DNA from: Serinicoccus marinus DSM 15273
GTDB taxonomy: Bacteria > Actinomycetota > Actinomycetes > Actinomycetales > Dermatophilaceae
DNA: 64,000 nucleotides
Assembly (NCBI RefSeq): GCF_008386315.1
Contig: NZ_CP043808.1
Location: forward strand, 1,860,001 to 1,924,000
Direction of reading: 5' to 3'
Positions within the stretch are counted from its first letter, which is position 1. The number at the start of each line of letters is the position of its first letter. A program made the position numbers and the translations under genes. This document shows positions 22,143 through 37,662 of this stretch, piece after piece. Under the pieces are notes generated by a model. The model searched no databases. It was not told where the DNA came from and worked only from the letters and a program-made list of their open reading frames with translations.

Positions 22143-23923
22143 CGCGCGTCCACGGCGCCGCGCTGTTCGAGCAGCTCGCGGGCGTGCTCCAGTGCGGCTC
22201 CGGAGTCCGCGACCCCGCCCAGCATGCGGGCCAGCTCGGCCTCCCGCTCGGCACCGTCCACGACCACGACACCGCTGCGCGTGACCTGCCCGTCGGTGCT
22301 CTTGCGCACGACGAGGTGCTGGTCGGCATGGGCGGCCACCTGGCCCAGGTGCGTGACCACCACCACCTGGGCCTGCCGGGCCAGCCGGGCGAGCCGGGCC
22401 CCGAGGTCGAGGGCGGCGGCACCACCCACCCCGGCGTCCACCTCGTCGAAGACGAAGGTGGGGGCCGCCCCGGCCCCGCACACCAGCTCCAGGGCCAGCA
22501 TGACCCGGGACAGCTCACCCCCGGAGGCCGCGCGGGTCACCGAGCGGGCCGGGGCGCCCGGGTTGGCCGCGAGCCGGATCTCGACGGCGTCGAGGCCGTG
22601 CCGCCAGGCCCGGACCCGGCGGCCGTCGGGGAGCTCCACGTCGGCAGCCCCGGCCTCGGTCGTGGCCTCGTCCTGCCCGTCGTCCCCGACGTCCTGGTGA
22701 GCGACGTCGACGAGCACCGTCGCCGACCCCATGGCCAGGTGCGACAGCTCCTCGGTGACCGCAGCCCCGACCCGCTCGCCCGTCTCGCGACGCAGCGCGC
22801 CGAGCTCGAGACCGGTCCGCGCGACCTCGGTGCGCAGCTGCTCCCGGCGGGTGCGCAGGTCGGCGAGGTCGTCGTCGGAGACGTCGATGGCCGCCACCTC
22901 CAGGGCCGCCTCGCGTGCGAAGTCGAGCACCTCCTGCGTCGAGGAGCCGTAGCGACGCAGCAGACCGGTCAGCTCGGCGCGCCGGGCGTGCACGGCGTCG
23001 AGCCGGCCGGGATCCACCTCCACCCCGGAGCCGTAGGCGGCCAGGTCCGGGGCCAGGTCGGTGGCGAGGTAGGCCACCTCGCGGACCCGGACCAGGAGGT
23101 CGGCGAGCTGCTCGTCGTGCTCGGCCGCCGGGGCGAGGGCGTCGGTGGCAGCGGCCAGCAGCGAGGAGACCGAGGGCACGTCGGCCGCGCCGCTGGCGGG
23201 GTCGGCGCCGACGAGCGCCTCGTGCGCCTCCTGGGCGGCGCGGCGCAGGTCCTCGGCATGGGTCAGCCGGTCGGCCTCGCCGCGCAGCGACTCGTCCTCG
23301 CCGGGCTGCGGGTCGACCTGCTCGATCTCCTCCAGCGCGCGGCGCAGCGCGCCCACCCGCAGCGAGCGCTCGGTCGAGGTGCGGCTGAGCTCCTGCAGCC
23401 GGCGGTGGCTCTCCTGCCACTCCTCCCACGCCTGGGCATACCGCTGACCGGCGGCGGCGAGCGTCGGACCTCCGGCGGCATCCAGGAGCAGCCGGTGCTG
23501 GTCGGCGTCGCGCAGCCGCCACTGGTCGGCCTGGCCGTGCACCGCCACCAGGTGCTCACCGACCTCGGTGAGCACCGAGACCGGGGCGCTGCGACCACCG
23601 ACGCTGGCCCGCGACCGCCCCTCGGCCGCGACCGACCGCACCAGGATGAGCCCGTCGGTGGCGTCCCCGCCGGCCTCGACGACCCGCCGGGCCGCCGGGT
23701 GGTCCTGGGCCACGTCGACCTCGCCCTCCACGACCGCCCGCGCCGCACCGGCACGGACCATGCCTGCGTCGGCCCGGTCCCCCAGCAGCAGCCCGAGACC
23801 GCTCACGACCATCGTCTTGCCGGCGCCGGTCTCCCCCGTGATGACGTTGAGACCGGGCGCGAGCTCGAGCTCGGCCTCCTCGATGACCCCCAGCTGCTGG
23901 ATACGGATGCGACGCACCGTCAC
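22139..23923 (-). CDS. recN: DNA repair protein RecN
   Basis: SMC-like ATPase for double-strand break repair, 594 residues. Walker A is GETGAGKTM near residue 32, followed by two coiled-coil arms, and the C-terminal half holds the signature SGGELSRVMLAL and Walker B TFVFDEVDAGVGG with the downstream VVVVTHLGQVAAHAD. The N-terminal RIRIQQLGVIEEAELEL is diagnostic. Start GTG at 23923 overlaps the NAD kinase stop (GTGA). RecN is often SOS-controlled, but I see no LexA box nearby, and the gene is inside a coupled operon. Confidence 0.95.
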   Translation of the reverse strand: MTVRRIRIQQLGVIEEAELELAPGLNVITGETGAGKTMVVSGLGLLLGDRADAGMVRAGAARAVVEGEVDVAQDHPAARRVVEAGGDATDGLILVRSVAAEGRSRASVGGRSAPVSVLTEVGEHLVAVHGQADQWRLRDADQHRLLLDAAGGPTLAAAGQRYAQAWEEWQESHRRLQELSRTSTERSLRVGALRRALEEIEQVDPQPGEDESLRGEADRLTHAEDLRRAAQEAHEALVGADPASGAADVPSVSSLLAAATDALAPAAEHDEQLADLLVRVREVAYLATDLAPDLAAYGSGVEVDPGRLDAVHARRAELTGLLRRYGSSTQEVLDFAREAALEVAAIDVSDDDLADLRTRREQLRTEVARTGLELGALRRETGERVGAAVTEELSHLAMGSATVLVDVAHQDVGDDGQDEATTEAGAADVELPDGRRVRAWRHGLDAVEIRLAANPGAPARSVTRAASGGELSRVMLALELVCGAGAAPTFVFDEVDAGVGGAAALDLGARLARLARQAQVVVVTHLGQVAAHADQHLVVRKSTDGQVTRSGVVVVDGAEREAELARMLGGVADSGAALEHARELLEQRGAVDAR

Positions 23924-24849
23924 GAGCGGCCCCCGTGCTGGCCGCCTGCCGGCCCACGCCACCCGGAGACGGGCAGCGCGAACTTCGCGACCAGCCGGTC
24001 GGTGAACGGCTCCGTCCCGAGCCGCGCGAGACGCACCGGGGTCGCCGAGCGCCGCACCTCGATGCGGGCACCGGGGGGCAGCTCGACGGTCCGTCGGCCG
24101 TCGCACCACATCACGCCCGTCACATGGCTGTGCGGCACGACCTCGACCGCCAGGTGCGCCTCCGGGCTGAGCACGACGGGGCGGGCGAACAGGGCGTGCG
24201 CGGAGATCGGGACGACCAGCAACGCTTCGACGTCCGGCCACACCACCGGCCCGCCGCCGGAGAAGGCATACGCGGTGGAGCCCGTCGGCGTCGCCATGAC
24301 GACGCCGTCGCAGCCCCAGGTCGACAGCGGCCGGCCGTCCACCTCCACGGCGAGCTCGAGCATCCGCTCGCGGGACGACTTCTCCACGCTGGCCTCGTTG
24401 AGCGCCCAGTTGTGGCAGACGACACGGCCGTCGTGGAGGACGTCGACCTCGAGGGTCATCCGCTCCTCGACGTGGTAGTCGCGCGCGGCGATCCGCTCGA
24501 TGATCGCGTCGATGTCGTCCTTCTCCGCCTCGGCGAGGAAGCCCACGCGCCCCAGATTGACCCCGAGCAGCGGCGTGCCCGCCGGTCGGGCGATCTCTGC
24601 CCCTCGCAGGATCGTGCCGTCACCGCCGAAGACCACGACGAGCTCGCACCCGGTGGCATCCACGTGCGGCGGCACCGGGCTCTTGAGCGCGACCACCTCG
24701 GTGTCGGTGACGACCTGGTGGGTGGGATCGGCCTCGGGGACGGTCTCCACCTCGATGCCGTGCTCCCCGAGCCGCTGCGCGAAGACGCCCGCGAGCTCGG
24801 GCATGTCCGAGCGGGTGGGGTGGGTGACCAGCATGATGCGCCGACTCAT
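23920..24849 (-). CDS. nadK: NAD kinase
   Basis: Phosphorylates NAD to NADP (ATP or polyphosphate as donor in Actinobacteria). 309 residues with the catalytic FGGDGTILRGAE motif, the LGRVGFLAE loop, NEASVEKSS, and GCDGVVMATPTGSTAYAFSGGGP. The ATG at 24849 follows a strong CAGGAGGACGG ribosome site and overlaps the tlyA stop by 4 bases. Conserved order tlyA-nadK-recN is standard in the phylum. Confidence 0.95.
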   Translation of the reverse strand: MSRRIMLVTHPTRSDMPELAGVFAQRLGEHGIEVETVPEADPTHQVVTDTEVVALKSPVPPHVDATGCELVVVFGGDGTILRGAEIARPAGTPLLGVNLGRVGFLAEAEKDDIDAIIERIAARDYHVEERMTLEVDVLHDGRVVCHNWALNEASVEKSSRERMLELAVEVDGRPLSTWGCDGVVMATPTGSTAYAFSGGGPVVWPDVEALLVVPISAHALFARPVVLSPEAHLAVEVVPHSHVTGVMWCDGRRTVELPPGARIEVRRSATPVRLARLGTEPFTDRLVAKFALPVSGWRGPAGGQHGGRS

Positions 24850-25724
24850 CCGTCCTCCTGTGCTCGGGTGCGTGCCAGGGCAGCCATCTGCGCGGGCCCG
24901 GGTCCGCACCCCATCATGCCTGGTGGAGAGGGGCAGGGCGCGGGGTGGGCGCACCGCCGGAGCCGCCACAGGAACTCCACGTTGCCCGTTCCCCCGCGCA
25001 GCGGTGAGCGCAGCAGGTCCTGCGGTGCGAGGCCGTGCTGCCGGGCGTCGGCGTCGAGGCGGAGCAGGACCTGCTCGCGCTGCTGCCACGAGCGGACCAC
25101 ACCGCCCCGCCCGAGCGCCTCGGCGCCGACCTCGAACTGCGGCTTCACCAGCAGCACCAGATCCCCCTCCGGTGCCGCGACGTCGGCGACGACGGGCAGG
25201 ACCACGGTCAGCGAGATGAAGGACAGGTCGCCGACGATGAGGTCGAAGGGACCACCCAGGCGCGGCCGGTCGACGTCGCGCACGGAGACCCCGGACCGGT
25301 CCTCGACCCGCGGGTCGGCCGCGAGGGCGGAGGCCAGCTGGTCGTGCCCCACGTCGAGCGCAACGACCCTGCCGGCGCCGTGCTCGAGGAGGACCTGCGT
25401 GAACCCACCGGTGGAGGCGCCGACGTCCAGGCACCGGCGACCTCCCACCACCAGGTCGGGCCAGGAGTCGAGCGCGTGCGCCAGCTTGACCGCGCCGCGT
25501 CCGACCCACCCACGCCGGACCCACTCGGCCTCGGTCCCGGTGCCGTCGCCCGCGACCACGATCGCGCTGCCCTCCTGGACCGGGTGGGCCGCCCGCCGGA
25601 CGGGCTGACCGTCCACCCGGACGAGCCCGTCACGCACGAGCAGCTGCGCCTGGGTGCGGCTCGGCGCCAGGCCACGTGAGACCAGCGCGCGGTCCAGGCG
25701 CACGCCCATCGACCGGGGCGTCAA
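24846..25724 (-). CDS. tlyA: TlyA-type rRNA 2'-O-methyltransferase
   Basis: 292 residues with an N-terminal S4 RNA-binding domain (SRGLAPSRTQAQLLVRDGLV) and a FtsJ-like methyltransferase domain: SAM loop DVGASTGGFTQVLL, then VGDLSFISL and LVKPQFEVG with catalytic lysine and glutamate. Mycobacterial TlyA modifies C1409 of 16S and C1920 of 23S rRNA and its loss gives capreomycin resistance; whether this homologue modifies both is unknown. The last 40 residues are an unusual proline/cysteine-rich tail (CPSPPGMMGCGPGP). The ATG overlaps the upstream small gene stop. Confidence 0.92.
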   Translation of the reverse strand: MTPRSMGVRLDRALVSRGLAPSRTQAQLLVRDGLVRVDGQPVRRAAHPVQEGSAIVVAGDGTGTEAEWVRRGWVGRGAVKLAHALDSWPDLVVGGRRCLDVGASTGGFTQVLLEHGAGRVVALDVGHDQLASALAADPRVEDRSGVSVRDVDRPRLGGPFDLIVGDLSFISLTVVLPVVADVAAPEGDLVLLVKPQFEVGAEALGRGGVVRSWQQREQVLLRLDADARQHGLAPQDLLRSPLRGGTGNVEFLWRLRRCAHPAPCPSPPGMMGCGPGPAQMAALARTRAQEDG

Positions 25725-25921
25725 CCGGCCTCGGTCCCCGGCGGGGCGGCTGGAGCGGGATCGGTGAGGCGGGCCTGGAGCTCACGGTGGGCCCGTGCGA
25801 GGGCCTGCGTCGCGACCTCGTCGTCGGTGCCGTCGAGCGCCTCCTCGAGGCGCCGTAGGGCGGCGTCGACCTCGGCGTCGCCGGTGTCCGGTCGACCCTG
25901 CTGGTCCGGGTGCTCGCTCAC
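25721..25921 (-). CDS. Conserved small acidic protein (66 aa)
   Basis: Sixty-six residues, starting at a GTG that overlaps the HAD gene stop (GTGA) and ending with an ATGA overlap into tlyA. The product is acidic and probably helical (DAEVDAALRRLEEALDG, ALARAHRELQARL), and has no membrane segment. Small proteins of this kind are commonly found at this place in actinobacterial genomes, but I know of no function. Overlaps on both sides and good codon use make it a real gene. Confidence 0.75.
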   Translation of the reverse strand: MSEHPDQQGRPDTGDAEVDAALRRLEEALDGTDDEVATQALARAHRELQARLTDPAPAAPPGTEAG

Positions 25922-26748
25922 GAGGTCCTCCAGAGGTCGGTGAGATCCATCATCGTCGCTGCCACGCGGTCCGGCCGACAGGCCGGCGGCGTCGCCTCGG
26001 CGTCGTCCCGGGTGGAGACCCCGGTGAGCACGAGCGCGCTCTGCAGCCCGGCCGCGACCGCGCCGCCGATGTCGGTCTCCAGCCGGTCGCCCACCATCAA
26101 CGTCGCACCGGGCGAGGTCCCGAGACGGGACAGCGCCGTGCGGTATGCCGGGGCGTGCGGCTTGCCGACCACCAGCGGCGCCGCCCCCGTCGCGTGCGCC
26201 ACCGCGGCGACCAGCGACCCGTTGCCCGGAGCCTCGCCGCGCTCGGTGGGGAGCGTCGCGTCGTCGTTGGTGGCGATCCACTCGGCACCGGCGCGGATCG
26301 CGTAGGCGGCCTCGGCCAGGTCGATCACGCCGACCTGTGGTCCGTAGCCCTGGACCACGGCCCCGATCTCCGGTGCGCGGCCGGATCCCGCGGCGTGCGC
26401 CACGTCCTGCGGGGCGAGGGTCTCGAAGCCGACGGCACCAAGGGCGTCGGCGACACCCGGGCCGCCCACGGCCAGGACGCGGCCGCCCTCCAGCAGCTCG
26501 GGACGCCGCTCCCGGAGCACCTCGGCGGCGACCTGCGAGGCGGTCATCACGTCCTCGTCCTCGGCAGTGACCCCCAGGTCCCGCAGCTGCGCAGCGACCT
26601 GCTGGGGGGTCCGCGAGGCGTTGTTGGTCATGTAGAGGACGCGCACGCCCGCGGCCCGGGCGTCGGCCAGCGCCTCGACCGCACCCTCGCACGGCTCGTG
26701 CGCCCGGTAGACGACCCCGTCGAGGTCGCAGAGCATCCCCTCGATCAC
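25918..26748 (-). CDS. HAD-IIA family phosphatase (NagD-like)
   Basis: 276 residues. Motif I is CDLDGVVYRA with both aspartates, motif II the threonine/serine in YMTNNASRTP, motif III lysine in VVGKPHAPAYRTAL, and motif IV VGDRLETDIGGA. The cap is of the C2 type between motifs II and III, which places it in HAD-IIA with NagD, p-nitrophenylphosphatase and 2-phosphoglycolate phosphatase homologues. The substrate is not predictable. Cotranslated with the small gene and tlyA downstream. Confidence 0.88.
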   Translation of the reverse strand: MIEGMLCDLDGVVYRAHEPCEGAVEALADARAAGVRVLYMTNNASRTPQQVAAQLRDLGVTAEDEDVMTASQVAAEVLRERRPELLEGGRVLAVGGPGVADALGAVGFETLAPQDVAHAAGSGRAPEIGAVVQGYGPQVGVIDLAEAAYAIRAGAEWIATNDDATLPTERGEAPGNGSLVAAVAHATGAAPLVVGKPHAPAYRTALSRLGTSPGATLMVGDRLETDIGGAVAAGLQSALVLTGVSTRDDAEATPPACRPDRVAATMMDLTDLWRTS

Positions 26749-26868
26749 GAGCCGGTCGTCCCGTGCGTCGCCGTCGGGCGATCGTCCGCAGCCTGCTCGG
26801 ACGCACCCGGCTCTGCGGCGGCCGGTGCCGACCCACCCGCACGGGCAGCGTCGGCGGACTCGCCACCG

Positions 26869-27747
26869 TCACGCCGGGCCGGCTGCGTCGACGGTCTCCT
26901 CGCCGCCATCGTCGACCTCCTCGTCGCCGAGGTCGACGACCCAGCTCTCCTCCCCCCGCCCGAGCAGCTCGGCGGCGTCGGTCTCACCCAGCGCGTCCAC
27001 CTCGGCGGCACGGGCATACCACTCCAGCGCCTGCTCCTCGCGCCCGTCGGCCTCCAGGGCTGCGGCGTAGGCGTAGCGCAGCCGCGCCGCCCAGGGTTGC
27101 TTCGGGGTGCTTCGCTTCGCGGGCTCCTCCAGCAGCAGCACCGCGGCGGCGTGCTGCCCGAGATCGGCCCGGGCGCCGGCCACGACGATCACCAGCTCCA
27201 CCTGCTCGGCAGGTCCCAGCTGCGCCGCCTCCGGCGAGGCCGCCAGCTCCAGCGCCCGCTCCGGGCGACCCAGCCCACGCTCGACATCGGCGAGCAGCGG
27301 CAGCAGGTGCTGCGACCCGCTCAACCGGCGCGCCGTCCGGAGCTCGGCCAGCGCCTTGGACCACTCACCACGGCGGTAGTGGACCACGCCGAGCGCCTCG
27401 CGCACGCCCGCGATGCGCCCCGCCCGACGGGCCGCGGCCTCGGCGTGCGCCAGCGCCCGGTCGAGATCTTCGGCGTCGAGCATCCGGCCCACCATGACCA
27501 GGTGGCCACCCACTCCCTCGGCGTTCTCCTTGCTCAGCGTCCGCAGCTCGGAGCGCAGGCTACGATCCAGCCCTCCCGCGTCGGCGTCCTCGGGCAGCGG
27601 CGGCTCGGGGACCCGCGGCGGACGGCGGTTGTCGCGTTCGTCCCGTCCGACGTCGTCACGGGAGCCACCCCGGCCACGGACGGGAGCCCCCCTGCCGCGG
27701 TCCCGGTCCGAGCCGCCTCGACCCGCACGCCGGCGATCGTCGTTCAC
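26869..27747 (-). CDS. TPR-repeat protein with basic N-terminal tail
   Basis: 292 residues. The first 45 residues are rich in arginine, aspartate and glycine (RGGSDRDRGRG), likely disordered and nucleic-acid binding. From about residue 60 on it is helical with TPR-like repeats (DLDRALAHAEAAARRAGRI, VREALGVVHYRRGEWSKALAEL, RERALEL-like). Conserved in Actinobacteria at this position, function unknown. GTG start at 27747. The reported stop leaves a 120-base gap to the HAD gene; another frame runs through that gap and ends exactly with an ATGA overlap, so the true C-terminus may be longer if a base was lost. Confidence 0.78.
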   Translation of the reverse strand: MNDDRRRAGRGGSDRDRGRGAPVRGRGGSRDDVGRDERDNRRPPRVPEPPLPEDADAGGLDRSLRSELRTLSKENAEGVGGHLVMVGRMLDAEDLDRALAHAEAAARRAGRIAGVREALGVVHYRRGEWSKALAELRTARRLSGSQHLLPLLADVERGLGRPERALELAASPEAAQLGPAEQVELVIVVAGARADLGQHAAAVLLLEEPAKRSTPKQPWAARLRYAYAAALEADGREEQALEWYARAAEVDALGETDAAELLGRGEESWVVDLGDEEVDDGGEETVDAAGPA

Positions 27748-27810
27748 GTCCAGTCCTCTCGGTCAGCTGGTGTCCGGACCAGTGTCGCAGGTCTCCAGCG
27801 ACGTCCGAAC

Positions 27811-27850
27811 ATACGAAAGGGCCCACCTTGGGGGGTGGGCCCTTTCGTTG
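27811..27850. terminator. Terminator of the rRNA operon
   Basis: A 15-base stem (27813-27827 with 27835-27849 or so) around a G-rich loop, sequence ACGAAAGGGCCCACC and its complement. It lies directly after the 5S gene on the minus strand, with the stem itself ending in TTTCGT. The AAAGGGCCC...GGGCCCTTT form is typical of rRNA operon terminators and works on both strands, which also shields the TPR gene. Confidence 0.88.
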
Positions 27851-27857
27851 AGTGGTG

Positions 27858-27976
27858 GTCCGGCGGTGTCCTACTCTCCCACACTGTTTCCAGTGCAGTA
27901 CCATCGGCGCTGTCAGGCTTAGCTTCCGGGTTCGGAATGTGACCGGGCGTTTCCCTGACGCTATGACCGCCGTAAC
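27858..27976 (-). rRNA. rrf: 5S ribosomal RNA
   Basis: About 117-119 bases. The 5' end GTTACGGCGGTCATAGCG pairs with the 3' end CGCCGGAC; internal landmarks CCGAACCCGGAAGCTAAG and GGGAGAGTAGG are the conserved 5S loops B/C and E. Last gene of the operon, followed immediately by the terminator. Ends are estimated to within a few bases. Confidence 0.95.
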
Positions 27977-28080
27977 AATGTCGACCTCGTGGTCAACCAC
28001 GTGCTGGGTGGTTGCGGGTCGGGAACCGTGCAGTGGACGCAAGCAAATGTTGTCTTGTGTTGCTGTGATGTTTGTTAAGT

Positions 28081-33232
<5,152 letters not shown>

Positions 33233-33440
33233 AAAAAACCAAAAACCCATAAACATGAGCATCCGGAAAGCCAGACAAACCCGGCAAAAAAAACCACAAC
33301 ACCAACCACGGGGGTGACCAGTGCCATGGCCAAACAAACATGGCATCAAAAAACAAACACGCTGTTGAGTTCTCAAGAATCGGACACACACCATGATCCG
33401 GCGTTTGTGGCGCCGTGATGTCCGGGGCTTTCTTCCTTCA

Positions 33441-33470
33441 AGGTTACGCATCCCGACTCCGGCGAGTCAA
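33441..33470 (-). promoter_or_regulatory. Main promoter of the rRNA operon
   Basis: On the minus strand, TTGACT (33470-33465) and TAACCT (33446-33441) are 18 bases apart, a good sigma-A promoter about 210 bases before 16S. Downstream in the leader, TTGAGAACTCAACAG (33363-33380) is a short palindromic, boxA-region-like element seen in actinobacterial rRNA leaders, probably involved in antitermination. The stretch between 33471 and 33612 upstream shows no gene. A second promoter further upstream is possible but I could not define one. Confidence 0.72.
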
Positions 33471-33612
33471 ACTCGCTCCCTGGCGTCTGCCAGAGGTCGA
33501 GAGGCGTGCTGCCGGACCCGGGACCGGCCACCTGTGCGGTGTCCGTGCCTCCCTGTCGGTGCGGCGAGGAGCAACTCTAGGTCAGGTCTCCCCGTGCACA
33601 CAAATCCGCAGG

Positions 33613-34869
33613 TCAGGAGGCCTTTCGGAGCGCTGCCAGGCTCTTGCGGCCACGGCGGAGCAGCACCACTTGGCCGTGCAGGAAGTCGTCCTCGGCCAGC
33701 GAGAGCTCTGCGTCGCCGGTCTTGCGGTTGTTGACGCTGACTCCCCCGTCCGCGAGGAGCCGGCGGGCCGCGCCCTTGCTGTCGGCCAGGCCGGTCACCA
33801 CCAGGGCGTCGACGAGCGGGGTGCCCGCCGGTGCCTCGGCGCCCGGGAGCTCGGCGGTGGCGTCCCGCAACGTCTGCTCGTCCAGCGCGTGCGGGTCCCC
33901 GCGCCCGAAGAGGACCTGGCTGGCCATCTCGACCTGGTGCGTCGCCTCCTGCCCGTGGACCAGGGTGGTGACGTCGGCGGCCAGCGCCCGCTGCGCGTCG
34001 CGCAGGTGCGGCCGCTCGCGTGCTGACTCCTCCAGACCGGCGATCTCCTCCTGGGTGCGGTCGGTGAAGACGCGCAGCAGCTTGGGCGTCTCGGAGTCGG
34101 CGACGTTGATCCAGTACTGGTAGAAGGCCCAGGGCGAGGTCATGTCGGCCGAGAGCCAGACCGCGTTGCCCTCCGACTTGCCGTACTTCATGTTGTTCTC
34201 GTCGGTCAGGAGCGGAGTCGTGAGCACCTGCACCGCGGCTCCCTCCACCCGGTGGATGAGGTCCACCCCTGCGGTGAGGTTGCCCCACTGGTCCTGGCCG
34301 CCGGTCTGCAGCGTGCAGCCGTACTCCCGGTAGAGGTGCAGGTAGTCCAGACCCTGCAGCATGGTAGCTGAACTCGGTGTAGGAGATCCCCTCCTGGCTC
34401 TCCAGCCGCGCCGCGATGGCGTCCTTGCGGATCATCTGGTTGACCCGGAAGTGCTGCCCGACGTCGCGCAGGAAGTCCAGCGCGCTCAGGGGGGCGGTCC
34501 AGTCCAGGTTGTTGACCATGAGCGCCGGGTTGTCGCCGCCGAACTCCAGGAACGGCCCGACCAGCTCCTGGATGCGGGCGACGTTGGCCGCCGCCTCCTC
34601 CTTGGTCTTGAGGGTGCGTTCGGCGGTGGCCTTGGGGTCGCCGATGAGCCGGTCGAGCCACCCACCAGGCAGATGACGCGGTGCCCGGCCCGCTGCAGGT
34701 GGCGCAGCACGACCAGCTGCACCAGGTTGCCGAAGTGCAGCGAGGGCGCCGTCGGGTCGAACCCGCAGTAGACCGTGACGGGCTCCTCGAGTGCCTCGCG
34801 CAACGCGGCCTCGTCGGTGGTCTGCGCCACCAGGCCACGCCACTGCAGCTCGTCGAGGATGTTGGTCAC
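33613..34869 (-). CDS. tyrS: Tyrosyl-tRNA synthetase, two frameshifts
   Basis: Class I synthetase charging tRNA-Tyr. Starts at GTG 34869 ([12 protein letters not shown], ribosome site AAAGGA). The N-terminal part [20 protein letters not shown] has the HIGH-like [20 protein letters not shown] and [12 protein letters not shown] (KMSKS-like) are in the later frame; the C-terminal S4 domain is present ([11 protein letters not shown]). Two indels break the frame: one C lost near 34648 (expected GGCCTCATC) and two bases lost near 34364. Adding these three bases gives exactly 419 residues, the usual length. As the gene is essential, consensus error is much more likely than decay. Confidence 0.9.
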
Positions 34870-34926
34870 CGTTCCCGGTCCTTTCGTCGTCGGGGCGTGG
34901 CCGTCCGGCCACGCCGCCCGCACAGC

Positions 34927-35562
34927 CTAGCGGCGCACGGCGGCCCGGTAGGTCGAGACCGTCGGCTCGTCGTCCAGCCAGAACCGCCACGGGTAGCGGC
35001 GCCCGGACCCACCCTCGCCGCTGACGCCCACCCGGGGACCACGCCGCACCACCGGTGCCCGGCTCGCCGGCTCCGGATGCGTGAGGTATGCCGGTGCCCC
35101 GGCCGCGCAGAGGTCCAGGCCGTCCTGCTCCCGGCCCAGGCCGACCGCGCGCGCCAGGTTGCCCGGTCCGCGCGCCAGCTCCCGGTCGGTGACCACCGAG
35201 GCGGACCGGCGGGCACGCTGCCGCCGCTCGCGAGCGACCTCGTCGCCGCGGACCACCTCCCCGGCGCGGAGCAGGACCGCCGAGGCCCGGCCCGCCTCGC
35301 CCGTGACGACGTTGGCGGCCCAGTGCATGCCGTAGCTGAAGTAGCAGTAGAGGTGACCGGCCGGGCCGAACATCACCTGGGTGCGCGGGGTCGGGCCGCG
35401 GAAGGCGTGCGACCCCGGGTCGTCGGTGCCGGCATACGCCTCGACCTCGGTGATCCGGAGCGCCACCGGACCGTGGACCAGCAGGCTCCCGAGGAGCAGC
35501 GGCGCCACGTCCAGCACCGGACCGGCCAGCTCCGCCCGGGTCCACCGACGGTGACCGGCCAC
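34927..35562 (-). CDS. DNA-3-methyladenine glycosylase (AAG/MPG type)
   Basis: Removes alkylated purines in base excision repair. 211 residues of the Pur_DNA_glyco family: LAGPVLDVAPLLLGSLLV, the catalytic EVEAYAGTDDPGSHAFRGPTPR segment with conserved glutamate, and MFGPAGHLYCYFSYGMHWAANVV. The C-terminal part GPGNLARAVGL and RVGVSGEG...PWRFWL is also typical. GTG start 4 bases after the argH stop; tyrS follows downstream, the common actinobacterial order. Confidence 0.92.
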   Translation of the reverse strand: MAGHRRWTRAELAGPVLDVAPLLLGSLLVHGPVALRITEVEAYAGTDDPGSHAFRGPTPRTQVMFGPAGHLYCYFSYGMHWAANVVTGEAGRASAVLLRAGEVVRGDEVARERRQRARRSASVVTDRELARGPGNLARAVGLGREQDGLDLCAAGAPAYLTHPEPASRAPVVRRGPRVGVSGEGGSGRRYPWRFWLDDEPTVSTYRAAVRR

Positions 35563-35566
35563 CGGC

Positions 35567-37525
<1,959 letters not shown>

Positions 37526-37533
37526 GCTGCACG

Positions 37534-37561
37534 ACTATACAGCGCACTGCATGAGTATGCG
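37534..37561 (-). promoter_or_regulatory. Possible argR promoter with ARG-box-like site
   Basis: On the minus strand a TATAGT hexamer (37539-37534) lies just before argR. Upstream of it, in the expected -35 area, TGCAT-GAGT-ATGC (37548-37560) is an imperfect palindrome resembling half sites of ARG boxes. Autoregulation by ArgR would fit. No clear -35 hexamer is present, so this remains tentative. Confidence 0.35.
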
Positions 37562-37579
37562 GTCGTGTCGGCTGGGCCG

Positions 37580-37650
37580 CTCTGGCCGCCGGTTCGTCAT
37601 CCGGGAGCCTCCTCGAACAGGCTCGCGAGTGACCTCGGGGCGTCCAGACG
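37580..37650 (-). repeat. Hairpin repeat, copy A (MITE/REP-like)
   Basis: Inverted copy of the element at 63180-63268. Inner hairpin: GTCATCCGGGAGCC (37596-37609) faces GGCTCGCGAGTGAC (37620-37633). Outer ends CTCTGGCCGCC and GGCGTCCAGAC form a degenerate terminal inverted repeat. It sits between the decayed phosphotransferase and argR. No transposase is encoded. Confidence 0.75.
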
Positions 37651-37662
37651 CGGTCGTGGACC

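Noticed and set aside
33613..34869. Programmed frameshifting in tyrS, argH, map or katA.
   Set aside because: No slippery heptamer with a downstream structure at the break points; single missing bases in G/C contexts restore the standard proteins.
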